Below, in pieces: positions 10,831-19,929 of a DNA stretch of 64,000 bases (its first letter is position 1; every line of letters starts with the position of its first letter). The notes under the pieces were generated by a model. The model saw nothing but the letters and a program-made list of their open reading frames with translations. It had not been told where the DNA came from and searched no databases. The position numbers were made by a program, and so were the translations under genes. The stretch lies in assembly GCF_004153225.1 (NCBI RefSeq), contig NZ_SEMB01000002.1, forward strand, positions 1 through 64,000. The letters run 5' to 3'. This DNA comes from Sporolactobacillus sp. THM7-7 (GTDB lineage: Bacteria; Bacillota; Bacilli; Bacillales; Sporolactobacillaceae).

Positions 10831-11021
10831 GGTTTCCACCCCTCCTGTGAAAGTCATTTTTATATATATGGCTCCTCTGGACGTTTTGCCACATATTGAT
10901 TCTGAAAAAGCAAACGGAAGGCGGACCCTGCCTTTTAAAAGATGAGAGAGGAAACCGGTGAAGCGTGCACATACAGCAAAAATTCATTATAATTGAATCG
11001 AACATGAATGGAGGGGTGGAC

Positions 11022-11558
11022 ATGGCTGAACAAAAATACAAACGTCAGTCCGGGTCCCAGCGCCGGAAAAAAGTGCTCGAACATTTACGGAAGGCATCGG
11101 CACCCATCACTGGGAGCGAGCTGGCCGAAAAAATGCGTGTCAGCCGCCAGGTCATCGTCCAGGATATTTCTCTCCTCAGGGCAAAAGATCACCCGATTAT
11201 CGCGACTTCGCAAGGGTATCTGTTTCTAGGCCAGGTCCCTTCGGATGTCAAAAGCCGAACGATAGCCTGTCGCCATAATCTGCAACAGACCGAACATGAA
11301 CTGAATCTTATGGTCGACTGCGGGGTCACCGTCGTCAACGTGACGGTCGAACACCCGTTATACGGGGAAATCACCGGTTCTCTAATGATCCGGAACCGGA
11401 TGGACGTCAAAAACTTTATCAGCAAACTGGAGCAAAGCGGCGCATCCCTGCTCTCTTCGCTCACAGACGGCGTTCATCTTCACCGGCTCGAGGCCGCTTC
11501 GAACGAACGTCTGGATGCAGCGGTGCAGGCGTTGAAGGAAGCCGGCTATTTACTCTAA
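11022..11558 (+). CDS. niaR: Niacin-responsive transcriptional repressor NiaR (YrxA)
   Basis: A 178-residue regulator with an N-terminal winged helix-turn-helix (RRKKVLEHLRKASAPITGSE to SRQVIVQDISLLR, about residues 12-51) and a C-terminal 3H domain. The metal and effector ligands are visible as CRHN, TEHE and VHLH. NiaR represses NAD-biosynthesis and niacin-transport genes when nicotinic acid is plentiful. In B. subtilis yrxA lies beside nifS and nadBCA. None of these is present here, so its targets must be elsewhere. The ATG at 11022 has a GGAGGGG site; upstream in-frame codons do not. Confidence 0.88.
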   Translation: MAEQKYKRQSGSQRRKKVLEHLRKASAPITGSELAEKMRVSRQVIVQDISLLRAKDHPIIATSQGYLFLGQVPSDVKSRTIACRHNLQQTEHELNLMVDCGVTVVNVTVEHPLYGEITGSLMIRNRMDVKNFISKLEQSGASLLSSLTDGVHLHRLEAASNERLDAAVQALKEAGYLL

Positions 11559-11593
11559 AAAAGGAAGTTCAAAGGAAAAATAGCTGCCTTCCG

Positions 11594-12883
11594 TTAATCC
11601 GTATATTCAAATTCATAATCCATTACCCGCACCGTATCGCCTTCGGTGACCCCATGGTCTTTCAGCGCCTCATCCACGCCCATGCTCCGCAGCTGTCTCG
11701 CAAAACGCCTGATCGCTTCGTCATGGTGGAAGTTTGTCATCTTGAACATTTTTTCAATTTTCGCCCCCGATACTTGGAAAATCCCGTCCGGGCCGCGGGT
11801 AATCACAAACGGCTTCTCTTCCTTCTTCAGCGTATAGATCCGTTCCTCTTTCTCCCCCATTTCTTCAAGCGGAAAAATCGGCGTGCGCTCGATCAGATCG
11901 AACACTTTACGGAGGAGAGCATCCAGACCGGAATGGGTAACCGAAGAGATCGGAAAAACGGGAACGTCCGGTCCGATCTTCTTCTTGAAGACTTTCAGAT
12001 TTTCCGCAGCATCCGGCAGATCCATTTTGCTTGCCGCAATCACTTGGGGACGCTCGAGCAGGCGCCATTGGTAACTTTTCAATTCTTCATTTATTTTTTT
12101 GTAATCCTTATAAGGGTCGCGTCCTTCCATGCCGGACATATCGACCACATGCACAATCACCCTCGTCCGCTCGATATGGCGCAGGAATTGATAGCCGAGA
12201 CCGGCGCCGCGGCTCGCCCCCTCGATCAGACCTGGTAAATCGGCCAATACAAAACTGCGCCCTTCATCAAGCGCTACGACTCCTAGATTAGGAGCAAGCG
12301 TGGTGAAATGATATGCGGCGATTTTCGGTCTGGCCGACGTCACTGCGGAAAGTAGCGTTGACTTGCCGACACTCGGGAACCCGACCAATCCCGCATCCGC
12401 CAGTAGTTTCAGTTCAAGCTGAACCTGACGTTCTTCTCCGGGCTCGCCGTTTTCCGACAGATAAGGTGCCGGGTTGGCCGGCGTTGAAAAACGGGTGTTG
12501 CCGCGTCCGCCGCGTCCGCCTTTTACGATAACCGCCCGTTGACCGCTTTCCGTTAAGTCCGCAATCAGCTCCTTTGTTTCGGCATCGCGGACCACCGTTC
12601 CCGGAGGCACCTGAACAACAAGCGGTTTCGCGCTTTTGCCGTGCTGATTCTTCGGGCGCCCGTTCTCGCCCTTCTGTCCTTTAAAATGCCGTTTATAACG
12701 GAAATCCATCAGCGTTCTCAGTCCTTCGTCGACTTCGAAGACGATATCCGAACCGCTGCCGCCGTCTCCTCCGGCCGGTCCGCCTGCGGGAACGTACTTT
12801 TCACGTCTGAACGCGACCATCCCGTTTCCGCCGTCGCCGCCTTTGACGTAGACATTTACCTGATCGACAAACATATGGTCCAC
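11594..12883 (-). CDS. obg: Obg GTPase
   Basis: A 429-residue GTPase of the Obg/CgtA family, required for 50S ribosome maturation and linked in Bacillus to the stress response and Spo0A phosphorelay. The glycine-rich Obg fold ([18 protein letters not shown] onward) is followed by the G domain: G1 GFPSVGKST (about 166), G3 DLPGLIEGA (about 212), G4 SKMD (about 281). A C-terminal OCT domain follows. The start overlaps the 3' end of spo0B by 28 nt, so the two are co-translated. Confidence 0.97.
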   Translation of the reverse strand: MDHMFVDQVNVYVKGGDGGNGMVAFRREKYVPAGGPAGGDGGSGSDIVFEVDEGLRTLMDFRYKRHFKGQKGENGRPKNQHGKSAKPLVVQVPPGTVVRDAETKELIADLTESGQRAVIVKGGRGGRGNTRFSTPANPAPYLSENGEPGEERQVQLELKLLADAGLVGFPSVGKSTLLSAVTSARPKIAAYHFTTLAPNLGVVALDEGRSFVLADLPGLIEGASRGAGLGYQFLRHIERTRVIVHVVDMSGMEGRDPYKDYKKINEELKSYQWRLLERPQVIAASKMDLPDAAENLKVFKKKIGPDVPVFPISSVTHSGLDALLRKVFDLIERTPIFPLEEMGEKEERIYTLKKEEKPFVITRGPDGIFQVSGAKIEKMFKMTNFHHDEAIRRFARQLRSMGVDEALKDHGVTEGDTVRVMDYEFEYTD

Positions 12884-13413
12884 CTCATTTCTTCATTGCT
12901 TCCGTTCTCCGATATATAGTGTTCGACTCTATTTCCGAATTGATTCGGCTCTAGTAGCTCCATGCTTTTTGCCGTTTCGCCCAGGCACTTCAATTGTCCG
13001 GTAAAGACGATCCGCGCCCGCATAGGCAGCGCATTCAGTTCAAAAAAGACGTCCGCCTGATTGTCCGCCGTTTCAGATGCCTGCTCTTCAAAAATCGAAA
13101 AGAGCACCGAGAAAAAACGGGTCAGCATCTGATCGAACCGGGACAAATCCTTCTCCGGACCGGATACATGAATCATTAAGGAAAAGGGATGGGGATTCCA
13201 TTGGTAAGTCAGCAGAAAGAAACTGCATTTCGGGATATGCAGATGGGACAGACGGGCCTGGTGCCGCAAATTTTCGGTGATCCGATCCACGACGATCGCG
13301 GCCTTTTCCGCTTGCCGCATCGACAGATAACCCTTAATAATCTGCAAGTCATTCAGCAAAACATGTCTGGCCGAACCGATGATTCTTATCCCCTGCTCTT
13401 CATCAAATACCAT
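12856..13413 (-). CDS. spo0B: Sporulation initiation phosphotransferase Spo0B
   Basis: A 185-residue phosphorelay protein that moves phosphate from Spo0F to Spo0A. The helical-hairpin motif around the phospho-accepting histidine is [16 protein letters not shown] (His17), matching B. subtilis HDWMNKLQLIKGNL. Later blocks ([23 protein letters not shown]) also match. The C-terminal half is weakly conserved, as usual. An AAAGGAGG site precedes the ATG. Synteny rpmA-spo0B-obg is as in B. subtilis. Confidence 0.88.
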   Translation of the reverse strand: MVFDEEQGIRIIGSARHVLLNDLQIIKGYLSMRQAEKAAIVVDRITENLRHQARLSHLHIPKCSFFLLTYQWNPHPFSLMIHVSGPEKDLSRFDQMLTRFFSVLFSIFEEQASETADNQADVFFELNALPMRARIVFTGQLKCLGETAKSMELLEPNQFGNRVEHYISENGSNEEMRWTICLSIR

Positions 13414-13532
13414 TTCCCGTCCTCCTTTGATAACGCTCTATAAATCAGTATATCAGAGTTTGTTCGAAAAAGAGGAGTCCATTCTTCTCGTCCCTAAAAG
13501 AGGAATCGCCTTGTCTCATTTTAATAAAAGTT

Positions 13533-13588
13533 AATAAAATAAAACGGCCGACGGAATTCTTTGCCTGCGCAAAGAACCGTCAGCCGTT
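13533..13588 (-). terminator. Terminator after the rplU-prp-rpmA operon
   Basis: The stem AACGGCCGACGG / CCGTCAGCCGTT (one mismatch) has an inner AAAGAA/TTCTTT extension, and on the minus strand runs into TTTTATTTTATT. It separates the ribosomal protein genes from spo0B-obg. Confidence 0.85.
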
Positions 13589-13628
13589 TCGTAAACGCGC
13601 CTTTTTTAATCAAACGGGCTTCTATTCC

Positions 13629-13916
13629 TCAGACAGCTTCTACCGGATAAACGCTGACTTTTTTGCGTTTGTGGCCGAACTTTTCGAACCGAACGATGCC
13701 GTCCGCCTTGGCAAACAACGTGTCGTCGCCGCCGCGTCCAACGTTCGCTCCCGGATAAATCTTCGTGCCACGCTGACGATACAGAATCGAACCGCATGTG
13801 ACATGCTGGCCGTCTGCCCGTTTCGCACCGAGCCGCTTCGAAATTGAATCGCGGCCGTTCTTCGTGCTTCCGACACCTTTTTTAGAAGAAAAATATTGGA
13901 GATCAAGTTTCAGCAT
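13629..13916 (-). CDS. rpmA: 50S ribosomal protein L27
   Basis: A 95-residue L27 with an N-terminal extension MLKLDLQYF followed by [15 protein letters not shown]. Firmicute L27 carries this extension, and the cysteine protease Prp removes it after the Phe before the protein works in the ribosome. The start at 13916 has a perfect GGAGGTG site; the ATG 9 nt upstream does not. The gene overlaps the end of prp by 14 nt, so protease and substrate are co-translated. Confidence 0.97.
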   Translation of the reverse strand: MLKLDLQYFSSKKGVGSTKNGRDSISKRLGAKRADGQHVTCGSILYRQRGTKIYPGANVGRGGDDTLFAKADGIVRFEKFGHKRKKVSVYPVEAV

Positions 13917-14259
13917 GATCAGCACCTCCTTTATCTATTATTTGTATATATTGCCCATAGGACTTTTCAATCGTCCGCAAAGAAACAAGCATCGCCTCGA
14001 GAATCAACTGGGCTTTCTCTTGGTTCTGCGTCTCCGGATGTGCCGGACAGACACAGTCGAGAAAGCCGCCCGCTTCCGACCGGCGAACCTTCATTTTTAC
14101 TCCGGACAGCGCCTCTATAGCGTTCAGCGCGCCGAAAGCGACCGCAGAAACACCCGCACAGACAAGGTCATAACCATAAGGACCGCTGTCCGCATGCCCG
14201 GTCATCCTGAAATGACTGATTCGTCCATCCGGATTGCGGTTCATCTTCACGGTTATCAT
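13903..14259 (-). CDS. prp: Ribosomal-processing cysteine protease Prp (YsxB)
   Basis: A 118-residue protease with the catalytic pair His22 ([11 protein letters not shown]) and Cys34 ([17 protein letters not shown]). Prp cleaves the L27 N-terminal extension; the L27 encoded next door has a matching site. It lies between rplU and rpmA as in other Firmicutes. Confidence 0.93.
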   Translation of the reverse strand: MITVKMNRNPDGRISHFRMTGHADSGPYGYDLVCAGVSAVAFGALNAIEALSGVKMKVRRSEAGGFLDCVCPAHPETQNQEKAQLILEAMLVSLRTIEKSYGQYIQIIDKGGADHAET

Positions 14260-14271
14260 CCGCGATCACCT

Positions 14272-14580
14272 TCAGGCGTTGATTTTCTCGATTGTCACTT
14301 TCGTAAACGGTTGACGATGTCCCTGCTTGCGACGATAATTTTTTCTTCTCTTGAACTTGAAAACAACAATCTTTTTGCCGCGTCCCTGATCCGTCACCTT
14401 CGCCGTAACGCTGGCTCCTTCAACTGTCGGCGAACCGACTTTCACTGCGTCGCCACCAATGAACAGCACCTTGTCAAAAGTCACCGTATCGCCGGTTTCA
14501 GCCGCGAGCTTTTCGACAAACACAGACTGGCCTTCTTCAACCTTCAGCTGTTTTCCGCCCGTTTCGATAATAGCGTACAT
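14272..14580 (-). CDS. rplU: 50S ribosomal protein L21
   Basis: A 102-residue L21, [18 protein letters not shown] to the basic [19 protein letters not shown] tail that contacts 23S rRNA. The ATG at 14580 follows AAGGAGGTG. It is the first gene of rplU-prp-rpmA, with a structured leader and its own sigma-A promoter upstream. Confidence 0.97.
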   Translation of the reverse strand: MYAIIETGGKQLKVEEGQSVFVEKLAAETGDTVTFDKVLFIGGDAVKVGSPTVEGASVTAKVTDQGRGKKIVVFKFKRRKNYRRKQGHRQPFTKVTIEKINA

Positions 14581-14766
14581 GTCCTGCACCTCCTTCAGAT
14601 TCTCAGACTCGCCAAAATAAGGCAGCCCAAGGGCTTTCCGGACCGCAAAAAGCAAATGGCGATGTGCGGTTTTCCCGTCATCATTTCCCTCTTAGCTTTT
14701 GTGAAGATCTGATGCCTTTTTTGAGCGGTTGGAGCAAGAGGCTCCAGCAGTCTTTTTGACACTAAC
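14581..14766 (-). ncRNA. L21 ribosomal protein leader
   Basis: The roughly 185-nt untranslated leader contains a GGAGCC-TCTT-GCTCC hairpin near its 5' end, the stretch GCATCAGATCTTCAC, and the 3' segment GGGCTGCCTTATTTTGGCG before GAGTCTGAGAATCTGAAGGAGG. These resemble the Firmicute L21 leader family, a presumed autoregulatory element of the rplU operon. Covariance-model scoring was not possible here. Confidence 0.65.
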
Positions 14767-14772
14767 AAAGGA

Positions 14773-14802
14773 ATTCTATCACAAATGCCTCTAATCTGTC
14801 AA
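14773..14802 (-). promoter_or_regulatory. Sigma-A promoter of rplU
   Basis: The -35 TTGACA (14797-14802) and -10 TAGAAT (14773-14778) are 18 bp apart. The -35 overlaps the rng stop codon. The spacer forms one arm of an 11-bp inverted repeat (ACAAATGCCTC / GAGGCATTTGT). Confidence 0.75.
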
Positions 14803-15953
14803 TGAGGCATTTGTTTTTTTCGCCGCTCAACGACTCGGTCTCTCAAGCCGTGCCGCCGTCTTTTTCTCGTCAGTTCAACAAGGCCGAGTTTCGTATAACC
14901 GAAAATTTTCACTGTGGCCGGATCATTTCTGACCGATTCACGGAGACGGTCAACGACGGCTTTTTTATCCTTCTCACTCTTCAGGTGAATAAAGTCGATC
15001 ACGACCATTCCGCCGATCTCTCTCAATCGAATCTGACGCCCGATTTCATCGGCAGCCAGACAATTCATTCTGCAGGCGGCCGCTTCCCGGTCTCCCTGAA
15101 AGGACATGGAACCCGAATTAACATCGATTACTGTAAGCGCTTCAGCATAGTCGAAAACGAGAGAGATTCCGGATGGAAGAACAATCCGCCGTTTCATGGC
15201 TTCTGAATACGTGCCGTTCAGCCGGTACTCTTCAAACAGATTACGGGCGGATACGTGAACAAGTCTGACGCCGGCAGGTAGTTTATTTGTCTCAAAAGGC
15301 AGATTCGTGATGAGCGTATAAAAAGAGGGAAAGTGGTTTTCATTCAAAATCTCCGCCACAAACGTCAGCTGGCGGTCAATCAAGCCGGGGCGACCCATGC
15401 CTGCCGCCTGAGCAGACAGGTGCAGCCAGCGCTTTTTTAATGCGTGGAATTCATGAGAAATCAGCGAAACGGGCATCTGTGCGGCCGCTGTTCGGACAAT
15501 CGCGCCCTCCGGCGGCCGGCACCACTCGGAAACCCGCTTTCTCCATTTTTCCCGGCTGTCGCCGTTCATCCTGTGTGACACCGCCGTGTAGCCGCTCAGC
15601 GGAAGGTAAATGACCCCTCTTCCAATGATCTGGACATGTTCGGTCAGTTCGGCCGTTTTCCCTTCTCTTGCCTCTTTTTCCACCTGCACGACGCGGCAAT
15701 CCCCGTCTTCCAGGCTGGACGCCAAAGTCTTTTGACGGGGCAGGAATCCGTTTTTTCCGTCTCCTAGATCCAAAAACCACCCGACCTCCGCAATCCGGCT
15801 TCCGGAGACTTTGCCAAGATAAAGATCACCCGCTCTAGCTTCTTCCGGCGCCGGCTGAAAATAAAAGGCGATGACATCATCGCCCCGAAGAAGGGCGGCC
15901 CTGAACCCGTCATTTTCCCGATCCATCACGATTGTCAGATGTTCTTTACACAC
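14799..15953 (-). CDS. rng: RNase E/G-family ribonuclease lacking the Zn-link
   Basis: A 384-residue RNase G-type endonuclease. The S1-like domain is near residues 35-120. The catalytic DNase I-like core is intact: LTVIDVNSGSM (first Asp) and REIGGMVVIDFIHL (second Asp), followed by KLGLVELTRKR. The usual CPxC zinc-link is absent and the protein ends 19 residues after TRKR, so it is much shorter than E. coli RNase G (489). Start is GTG. B. subtilis lacks this enzyme, but many other Bacillales carry it upstream of rplU. Dimer or tetramer assembly through zinc would not be possible as in RNase E. Confidence 0.85.
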   Translation of the reverse strand: MCKEHLTIVMDRENDGFRAALLRGDDVIAFYFQPAPEEARAGDLYLGKVSGSRIAEVGWFLDLGDGKNGFLPRQKTLASSLEDGDCRVVQVEKEAREGKTAELTEHVQIIGRGVIYLPLSGYTAVSHRMNGDSREKWRKRVSEWCRPPEGAIVRTAAAQMPVSLISHEFHALKKRWLHLSAQAAGMGRPGLIDRQLTFVAEILNENHFPSFYTLITNLPFETNKLPAGVRLVHVSARNLFEEYRLNGTYSEAMKRRIVLPSGISLVFDYAEALTVIDVNSGSMSFQGDREAAACRMNCLAADEIGRQIRLREIGGMVVIDFIHLKSEKDKKAVVDRLRESVRNDPATVKIFGYTKLGLVELTRKRRRHGLRDRVVERRKKQMPH

Positions 15954-16075
15954 CGTACCGCCTCACCTTCTTTTTGACCATTTAAATTATCGCAAAAACC
16001 GGGCCGAGACACAATGCTTCCGGGTGCTCCCACTGGAGGTTCGGTCCCAACCTGGCAAATCGCTCCCTGCCCGAA

Positions 16076-16927
16076 TTATTCCGAAAGCAAGGATTCTTCC
16101 ACCGTTTTTCCCTCGAACCGGCCGCTGAAAAATTGACGGATAAGCCTCTTATCCTCGATCGCCGGCCCGCATCTTCCTTCGATAATAATTCGGTGGTCCG
16201 AATATTTATAGAACAGCGCAAGGACGGAAGAAACCGGCATCTCCGGCGGGACGACCAGTTTTCTGACTGTCAATTCGGGCGTCCGGCGGCGGGAGAGCGC
16301 CATAAGAAAACGAATAAAACGATATGAGAGAACCTGTCTTTCTTTATAAAGGGAAATGACGATAAAGGAAAAAACAAGCCACAGATTGATTGAAAAAGGA
16401 AATATAAAAAAGAGCAGAACGATGAAAAAGGTTATCGCGATCATCGAAAAGAGCAGCATTTTTTTATAGGCCGCTTTATAAGGATAGCGTTTCTGAAAAT
16501 AAAGGTGCAGCAACCTCCCGCCGTCCAGCGGCCAGATCGGGAGCAGATTAAAGAGCAGAAGAGCGAGATTTTGTTCAAGGAAAATCTGGTGCTGCGCGTG
16601 ATTCCAGAACGGGGTCAGGGTCATCGCGAGAGAAAAAAAAGGCAGCCAAACATGCTGCAGCGGCCCGGCAAGGAGTACAGCGCATTCCTGGCTGAACGCG
16701 GCGCCTTCTTCACCATCCAATTGAGCGACCCCGCCGAAAGGGAGCAGCTCAATTTCCCTCACCGTCCAACCAAAGCGGTAAGCCGCGATGGCGTGTCCGT
16801 ACTCATGAATCAGAACGAGGAAAAAAGCGATGCCCGTCTCCCAGAGATGGCCTGTCACCGCTCCTGCCGCGATAACCAGCCAGAACACCGGATGGATTTT
16901 AATGTTCAATAGCGGAAACCTAATCAA
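16076..16927 (-). CDS. spoIVFB: Pro-sigma-K intramembrane protease SpoIVFB
   Basis: A 283-residue polytopic site-2-protease homologue. The zinc site HEYGHAIAAYRFG (His41-Glu42-His45) and the second ligand motif LLPIWPLDGGRLLH (Asp near 138) are intact, followed by a C-terminal CBS-like domain. In the outer forespore membrane it cleaves pro-sigma-K. It overlaps spoIVFA by 8 nt. Its regulators SpoIVFA (adjacent) and BofA (not in the window) hold it inactive until a forespore signal arrives. Confidence 0.95.
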   Translation of the reverse strand: MIRFPLLNIKIHPVFWLVIAAGAVTGHLWETGIAFFLVLIHEYGHAIAAYRFGWTVREIELLPFGGVAQLDGEEGAAFSQECAVLLAGPLQHVWLPFFSLAMTLTPFWNHAQHQIFLEQNLALLLFNLLPIWPLDGGRLLHLYFQKRYPYKAAYKKMLLFSMIAITFFIVLLFFIFPFSINLWLVFSFIVISLYKERQVLSYRFIRFLMALSRRRTPELTVRKLVVPPEMPVSSVLALFYKYSDHRIIIEGRCGPAIEDKRLIRQFFSGRFEGKTVEESLLSE

Positions 16928-17696
16928 ACGACATCACCTGAATCGGATCAATAAATTTTTCCCCTTCTTTCAATGCAAAATAAAAGGAACCCTTTTTATC
17001 CGTACCGGACGTTGTTCCGATTTTCTGTCCCCGCTTAACGAACTCATACACCTTCACATCCATCATATCCAATTTCCCGTACCATGACTCTTCATTGTTT
17101 TTGTGCTGAATAATCACGGTCCGCCCCGTTTTCTCTTTCGTACCGACGAAAACAACCTGTCCGTCTTTAGCTGCCTCTACTGACGAATGAGGCGGCGTTT
17201 CAACCGTGATCCCGTTATTTTCTTTATTAAAGCGATCGGTCACCTCACCGCTTACCGGGACTTCGAAAGACCGGCTCCCATCCGAGACGGTTTCACTTTC
17301 TCCTCCCGAACGGCCGCCGTTTAAATCAGGCAGAAAGCCGACGGGCTGCCCCAAATGTTTCTCATACCAGTCCGAAACAGCCACAAATTGGAAGTCTTCC
17401 GTCATCGCTGCCGTGATGGTTTTTTTCACCGGAAGCAAACGCTCATCCTCGTGATGTTCCATCCAGTACACCGCAGAAAAAAGCAAAGCAGCTAAAAGGC
17501 TCTGAACAAACAAACGGCGACCGGGAAAAATCGGCTGTTTTTCCTCTTGCGGCGGCTCCCGCCATTCAGGCAGCCGCTCATAGCGATGATAGGCGTCCCA
17601 ATCCCGCCGTGGCCGAATAGCCTGCGGTCTAATCTTCAACAATGTCCTTTTTTTTCGCTCCTGATGCCTTTTCCTGAATTCATCATGACGGTTCAT
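16920..17696 (-). CDS. spoIVFA: SpoIVFB regulator SpoIVFA
   Basis: A 258-residue protein with a very basic cytosolic N-terminus (residues 1-70), one transmembrane helix (about 71-87, LFVQSLLAALLFSAVYW) and a C-terminal LytM/M23-like domain (EVTDRFNKENNGITVETPP onward, GRTVIIQHKNN, GSFYFALKEG). The metal-binding residues of active M23 peptidases are not preserved, as in other SpoIVFA. It anchors and inhibits SpoIVFB and is cleaved by SpoIVB to release sigma-K processing. Confidence 0.92.
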   Translation of the reverse strand: MNRHDEFRKRHQERKKRTLLKIRPQAIRPRRDWDAYHRYERLPEWREPPQEEKQPIFPGRRLFVQSLLAALLFSAVYWMEHHEDERLLPVKKTITAAMTEDFQFVAVSDWYEKHLGQPVGFLPDLNGGRSGGESETVSDGSRSFEVPVSGEVTDRFNKENNGITVETPPHSSVEAAKDGQVVFVGTKEKTGRTVIIQHKNNEESWYGKLDMMDVKVYEFVKRGQKIGTTSGTDKKGSFYFALKEGEKFIDPIQVMSFD

Positions 17697-17768
17697 CTGT
17701 TTTCTTCCTTCCCCGCTTGTCCTGTTTATAAGAGGTTATGCGCGGTCAGGAAGAAATATGTAATATAA

Positions 17769-17955
17769 GGAAGTTCAAAGCATCTGGGAAAAATGGCAGT
17801 CGAATCTCTTCGTCAGCTGGCTTCTCCGCTTCCTCACGTACTTTGTGTGTACGCTCCGGTGCTCGAATCGGCGCTTCCTCGACCTTCTCCGCCCTTTTTG
17901 TCCTCCTCTTTGAACACGTTTAAGCGGAAGTTCAAAGCGTTCGGGAGAACTGACT
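17769..17955. repeat. Intergenic repeat with GTTCAAAG/CTTTGAAC ends
   Basis: The 339-bp gap between minD and spoIVFA holds no gene. It contains a roughly 150-bp unit starting GGAAGTTCAAAGC and ending CTTTGAAC, with an internal CGTAC-TTTGTGT-GTACG hairpin. A second, truncated unit (GGAAGTTCAAAGC at 17933) follows. Related fragments with the core GGGAAAAATRGC occur at 11562 and 63704. It looks like a small palindromic dispersed repeat. Confidence 0.5.
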
Positions 17956-17975
17956 GCCGTTTGTCTGCCGAATGA

Positions 17976-18018
17976 GAAAAGGCCGCCCGGCGGTTCACGT
18001 TCCGTCCGGCGGCCCGAA
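17976..18018 (-). terminator. Terminator after minD
   Basis: A strong GC stem (GGCCGCC-GG / CCGGGCGGCC, 12-nt loop) ends in CCTTTTC on the minus strand, 18 bp past the minD stop. Confidence 0.8.
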
Positions 18019-18035
18019 AAGACCGGCGCGGTATA

Positions 18036-18833
18036 TTATCGCATGCCCAATAAACTTTTGACCCTTTGCAGAAAGGTGACTTTCTCATTGACAGCCATGA
18101 GGGGAACGGTCTCCCCAAGAATCCGCCGTCCGATATTGCGGTAGGCCTGGGCGGCTTTAGAAGAAGGGTTGAGCGCCGCTGGTTCCCCTTTATTGGAGGA
18201 GGAGATGACCACATCGTCATCGACAATAATTCCAAGAAGATCAATCGCTAAAATGTTCATGATTTCATCGACCTCCAGCATACCGCCCTCTCTTACCATG
18301 TTATGACGAATCCTGTTAATAACAAGCCGCGGCGGTGTGATGTGCTCCTGCTGCTCCAGAAGGCCGATGACACGATCCGCGTCGCGAACCGACGAGATTT
18401 CCGGCGTCGTGACGACAATCGCGTGATCGGCGCCGGCAACCGCGTTTTGAAAGCCGCGCTCGATACCGGCGGGACAGTCGATGATCACGTAGTCATAATC
18501 GGATTTAAGTTCGTCGATTATCTCTTTCATTTCATCCGGTGCAACTGCGTTCTTGTCTGTCGTCTGCGCCGCAGGCAACATACTGAGCGAGTCGAAGCGC
18601 TTGTCCTTAACCAATGCCTGATTTAACCGGCATCGGCCGCTGGCTACGTCCACCAGATCGTAAATAATCCGGTTTTCAAGGCCCATGACGACATCAAGAT
18701 TGCGTAAACCAATATCTGTATCCACAAGACAAACTTTTTTCCCCTGGAGGGCGAGGACCGTTCCGACGTTCGCGGATGTCGTTGTTTTGCCAACGCCGCC
18801 CTTGCCTGAAGTTACAACGATTGCTTCCCCCAT
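18036..18833 (-). CDS. minD: Septum site-determining ATPase MinD
   Basis: A 265-residue ParA-type ATPase with the deviant Walker A SGKGGVGKTTTSANVG (residues 9-24), DTDIGLRNLD and DCPAGIERGF motifs, and a C-terminal amphipathic membrane-targeting helix (VTFLQRVKSLLGMR). With MinC it blocks polar FtsZ rings. It follows minC by 116 bp, an unusually long gap for this pair. Confidence 0.97.
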   Translation of the reverse strand: MGEAIVVTSGKGGVGKTTTSANVGTVLALQGKKVCLVDTDIGLRNLDVVMGLENRIIYDLVDVASGRCRLNQALVKDKRFDSLSMLPAAQTTDKNAVAPDEMKEIIDELKSDYDYVIIDCPAGIERGFQNAVAGADHAIVVTTPEISSVRDADRVIGLLEQQEHITPPRLVINRIRHNMVREGGMLEVDEIMNILAIDLLGIIVDDDVVISSSNKGEPAALNPSSKAAQAYRNIGRRILGETVPLMAVNEKVTFLQRVKSLLGMR

Positions 18834-18949
18834 CTTTTACACCCCTCTACTGATTGAAGCTTCGGAAACTGCGGATGACAATGAAAAATGATTTTCTCTT
18901 GTACGATCGGAAAAATTAAAATTCAGTTGAAAACAGGTATCAGAAAAAA

Positions 18950-19651
18950 CTAAGCCTCTGGCTGCGTCCGAGATCTGCCGGTTGGCAAGTTTTTCTTCAT
19001 TACAGCATTGAGGCGATCGATGACAATCTTGCCAAGAACCAGATCGGCATAGGCACATTCCATGACATGATCATTTTTCATCTCGTCGAGAGGTTCTTCT
19101 TCCGTTCGGCTCATCAACCGGCCGATTTTCAACTGGGTCGGTTTCATGATTGAAGCAGCGATTACTCTATTCTGCTCATTACCAGGCTCCCCCGCGGCGG
19201 CAATACCGCGAAGCGCCCCGAGGATATAAATACTTCCTGTCGCCGAGACGACTCCGCCCGGATTCACGTCGCCAATCAGAAACAGATCCCCCTCAACGGA
19301 TAATACCTGGCCGGACCGGACAATACGCGTAAAAGAGACGAGCCGCTCGCGAGATTTCTCCGCTTCAAATTCTTCGCGCGTCATCACATTAGACTCGATG
19401 CCGTCTACTTCCAGATGATCGTACGAACGAATGATATCCATCAGCTCGGTGCGCTGCAGCCGGCTGACGTAGCGGTTTCCAGTCTGAATCTTAACCGGGA
19501 TCGCCGGTCCTTCTTTGTAAAGCTGATGATTAACCGAAAGTTTCTCCTTCAATTCCTGAAGCAGCGCATCATAAGAGCAGGTCTCGTTCATGACTAAGAC
19601 CAGCCCGTCTTTTCTACCTTTCATCATAACAAGCGGCTGTCTGCTGGTCAT
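18950..19651 (-). CDS. minC: Septum formation inhibitor MinC
   Basis: A 233-residue FtsZ antagonist. The divergent N-terminal domain (residues 1-105) is followed by the conserved beta-helical C-terminal domain: VRSGQVLSVEGDLFLIGDVN, GGVVSATGSIYILGALRGI, AASIMKPTQLKIG. This domain binds MinD. A GAGGTGA site precedes the ATG. The 278-bp gap on its upstream side, toward mreD, carries no convincing gene. Confidence 0.95.
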   Translation of the reverse strand: MTSRQPLVMMKGRKDGLVLVMNETCSYDALLQELKEKLSVNHQLYKEGPAIPVKIQTGNRYVSRLQRTELMDIIRSYDHLEVDGIESNVMTREEFEAEKSRERLVSFTRIVRSGQVLSVEGDLFLIGDVNPGGVVSATGSIYILGALRGIAAAGEPGNEQNRVIAASIMKPTQLKIGRLMSRTEEEPLDEMKNDHVMECAYADLVLGKIVIDRLNAVMKKNLPTGRSRTQPEA

Positions 19652-19929
19652 CGGGATTTTTCACCTCGATATAATTGTTATTCCATGTAAAGGGGCGGAA
19701 ATCCTTCTTTCCCTCTACGGTCTGTTCGAAAAGAGGGGAAAAAGAGCGAAGGGTTCCGGAAAACTCAGCTTTGAGCGCCAGGGGTCACAGGACGCGGCGA
19801 CTTTTGCACAGGACGCTGACACAGTCCGGGTCGACGCTTGCCACTGGACGTGAGCGTTTCTCGTTGAAGACCTTTATTCTTACCAAAAGTTTCTCCCGGC
19901 CTTTTCCCTTTCGAACATCCTTTATACGG
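19652..19929. other. Gene-free minC-mreD spacer
   Basis: No ORF with a ribosome-binding site is seen. The sequence includes two CACAGGACG copies (19787 and 19809), TGTTCGAAAAGAGG at 19722, and CTTTCGAACATCC near 19910, which pairs partly with it. It may be a decayed intergenic repeat, related to those at 17769 and 63704. Confidence 0.35.
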
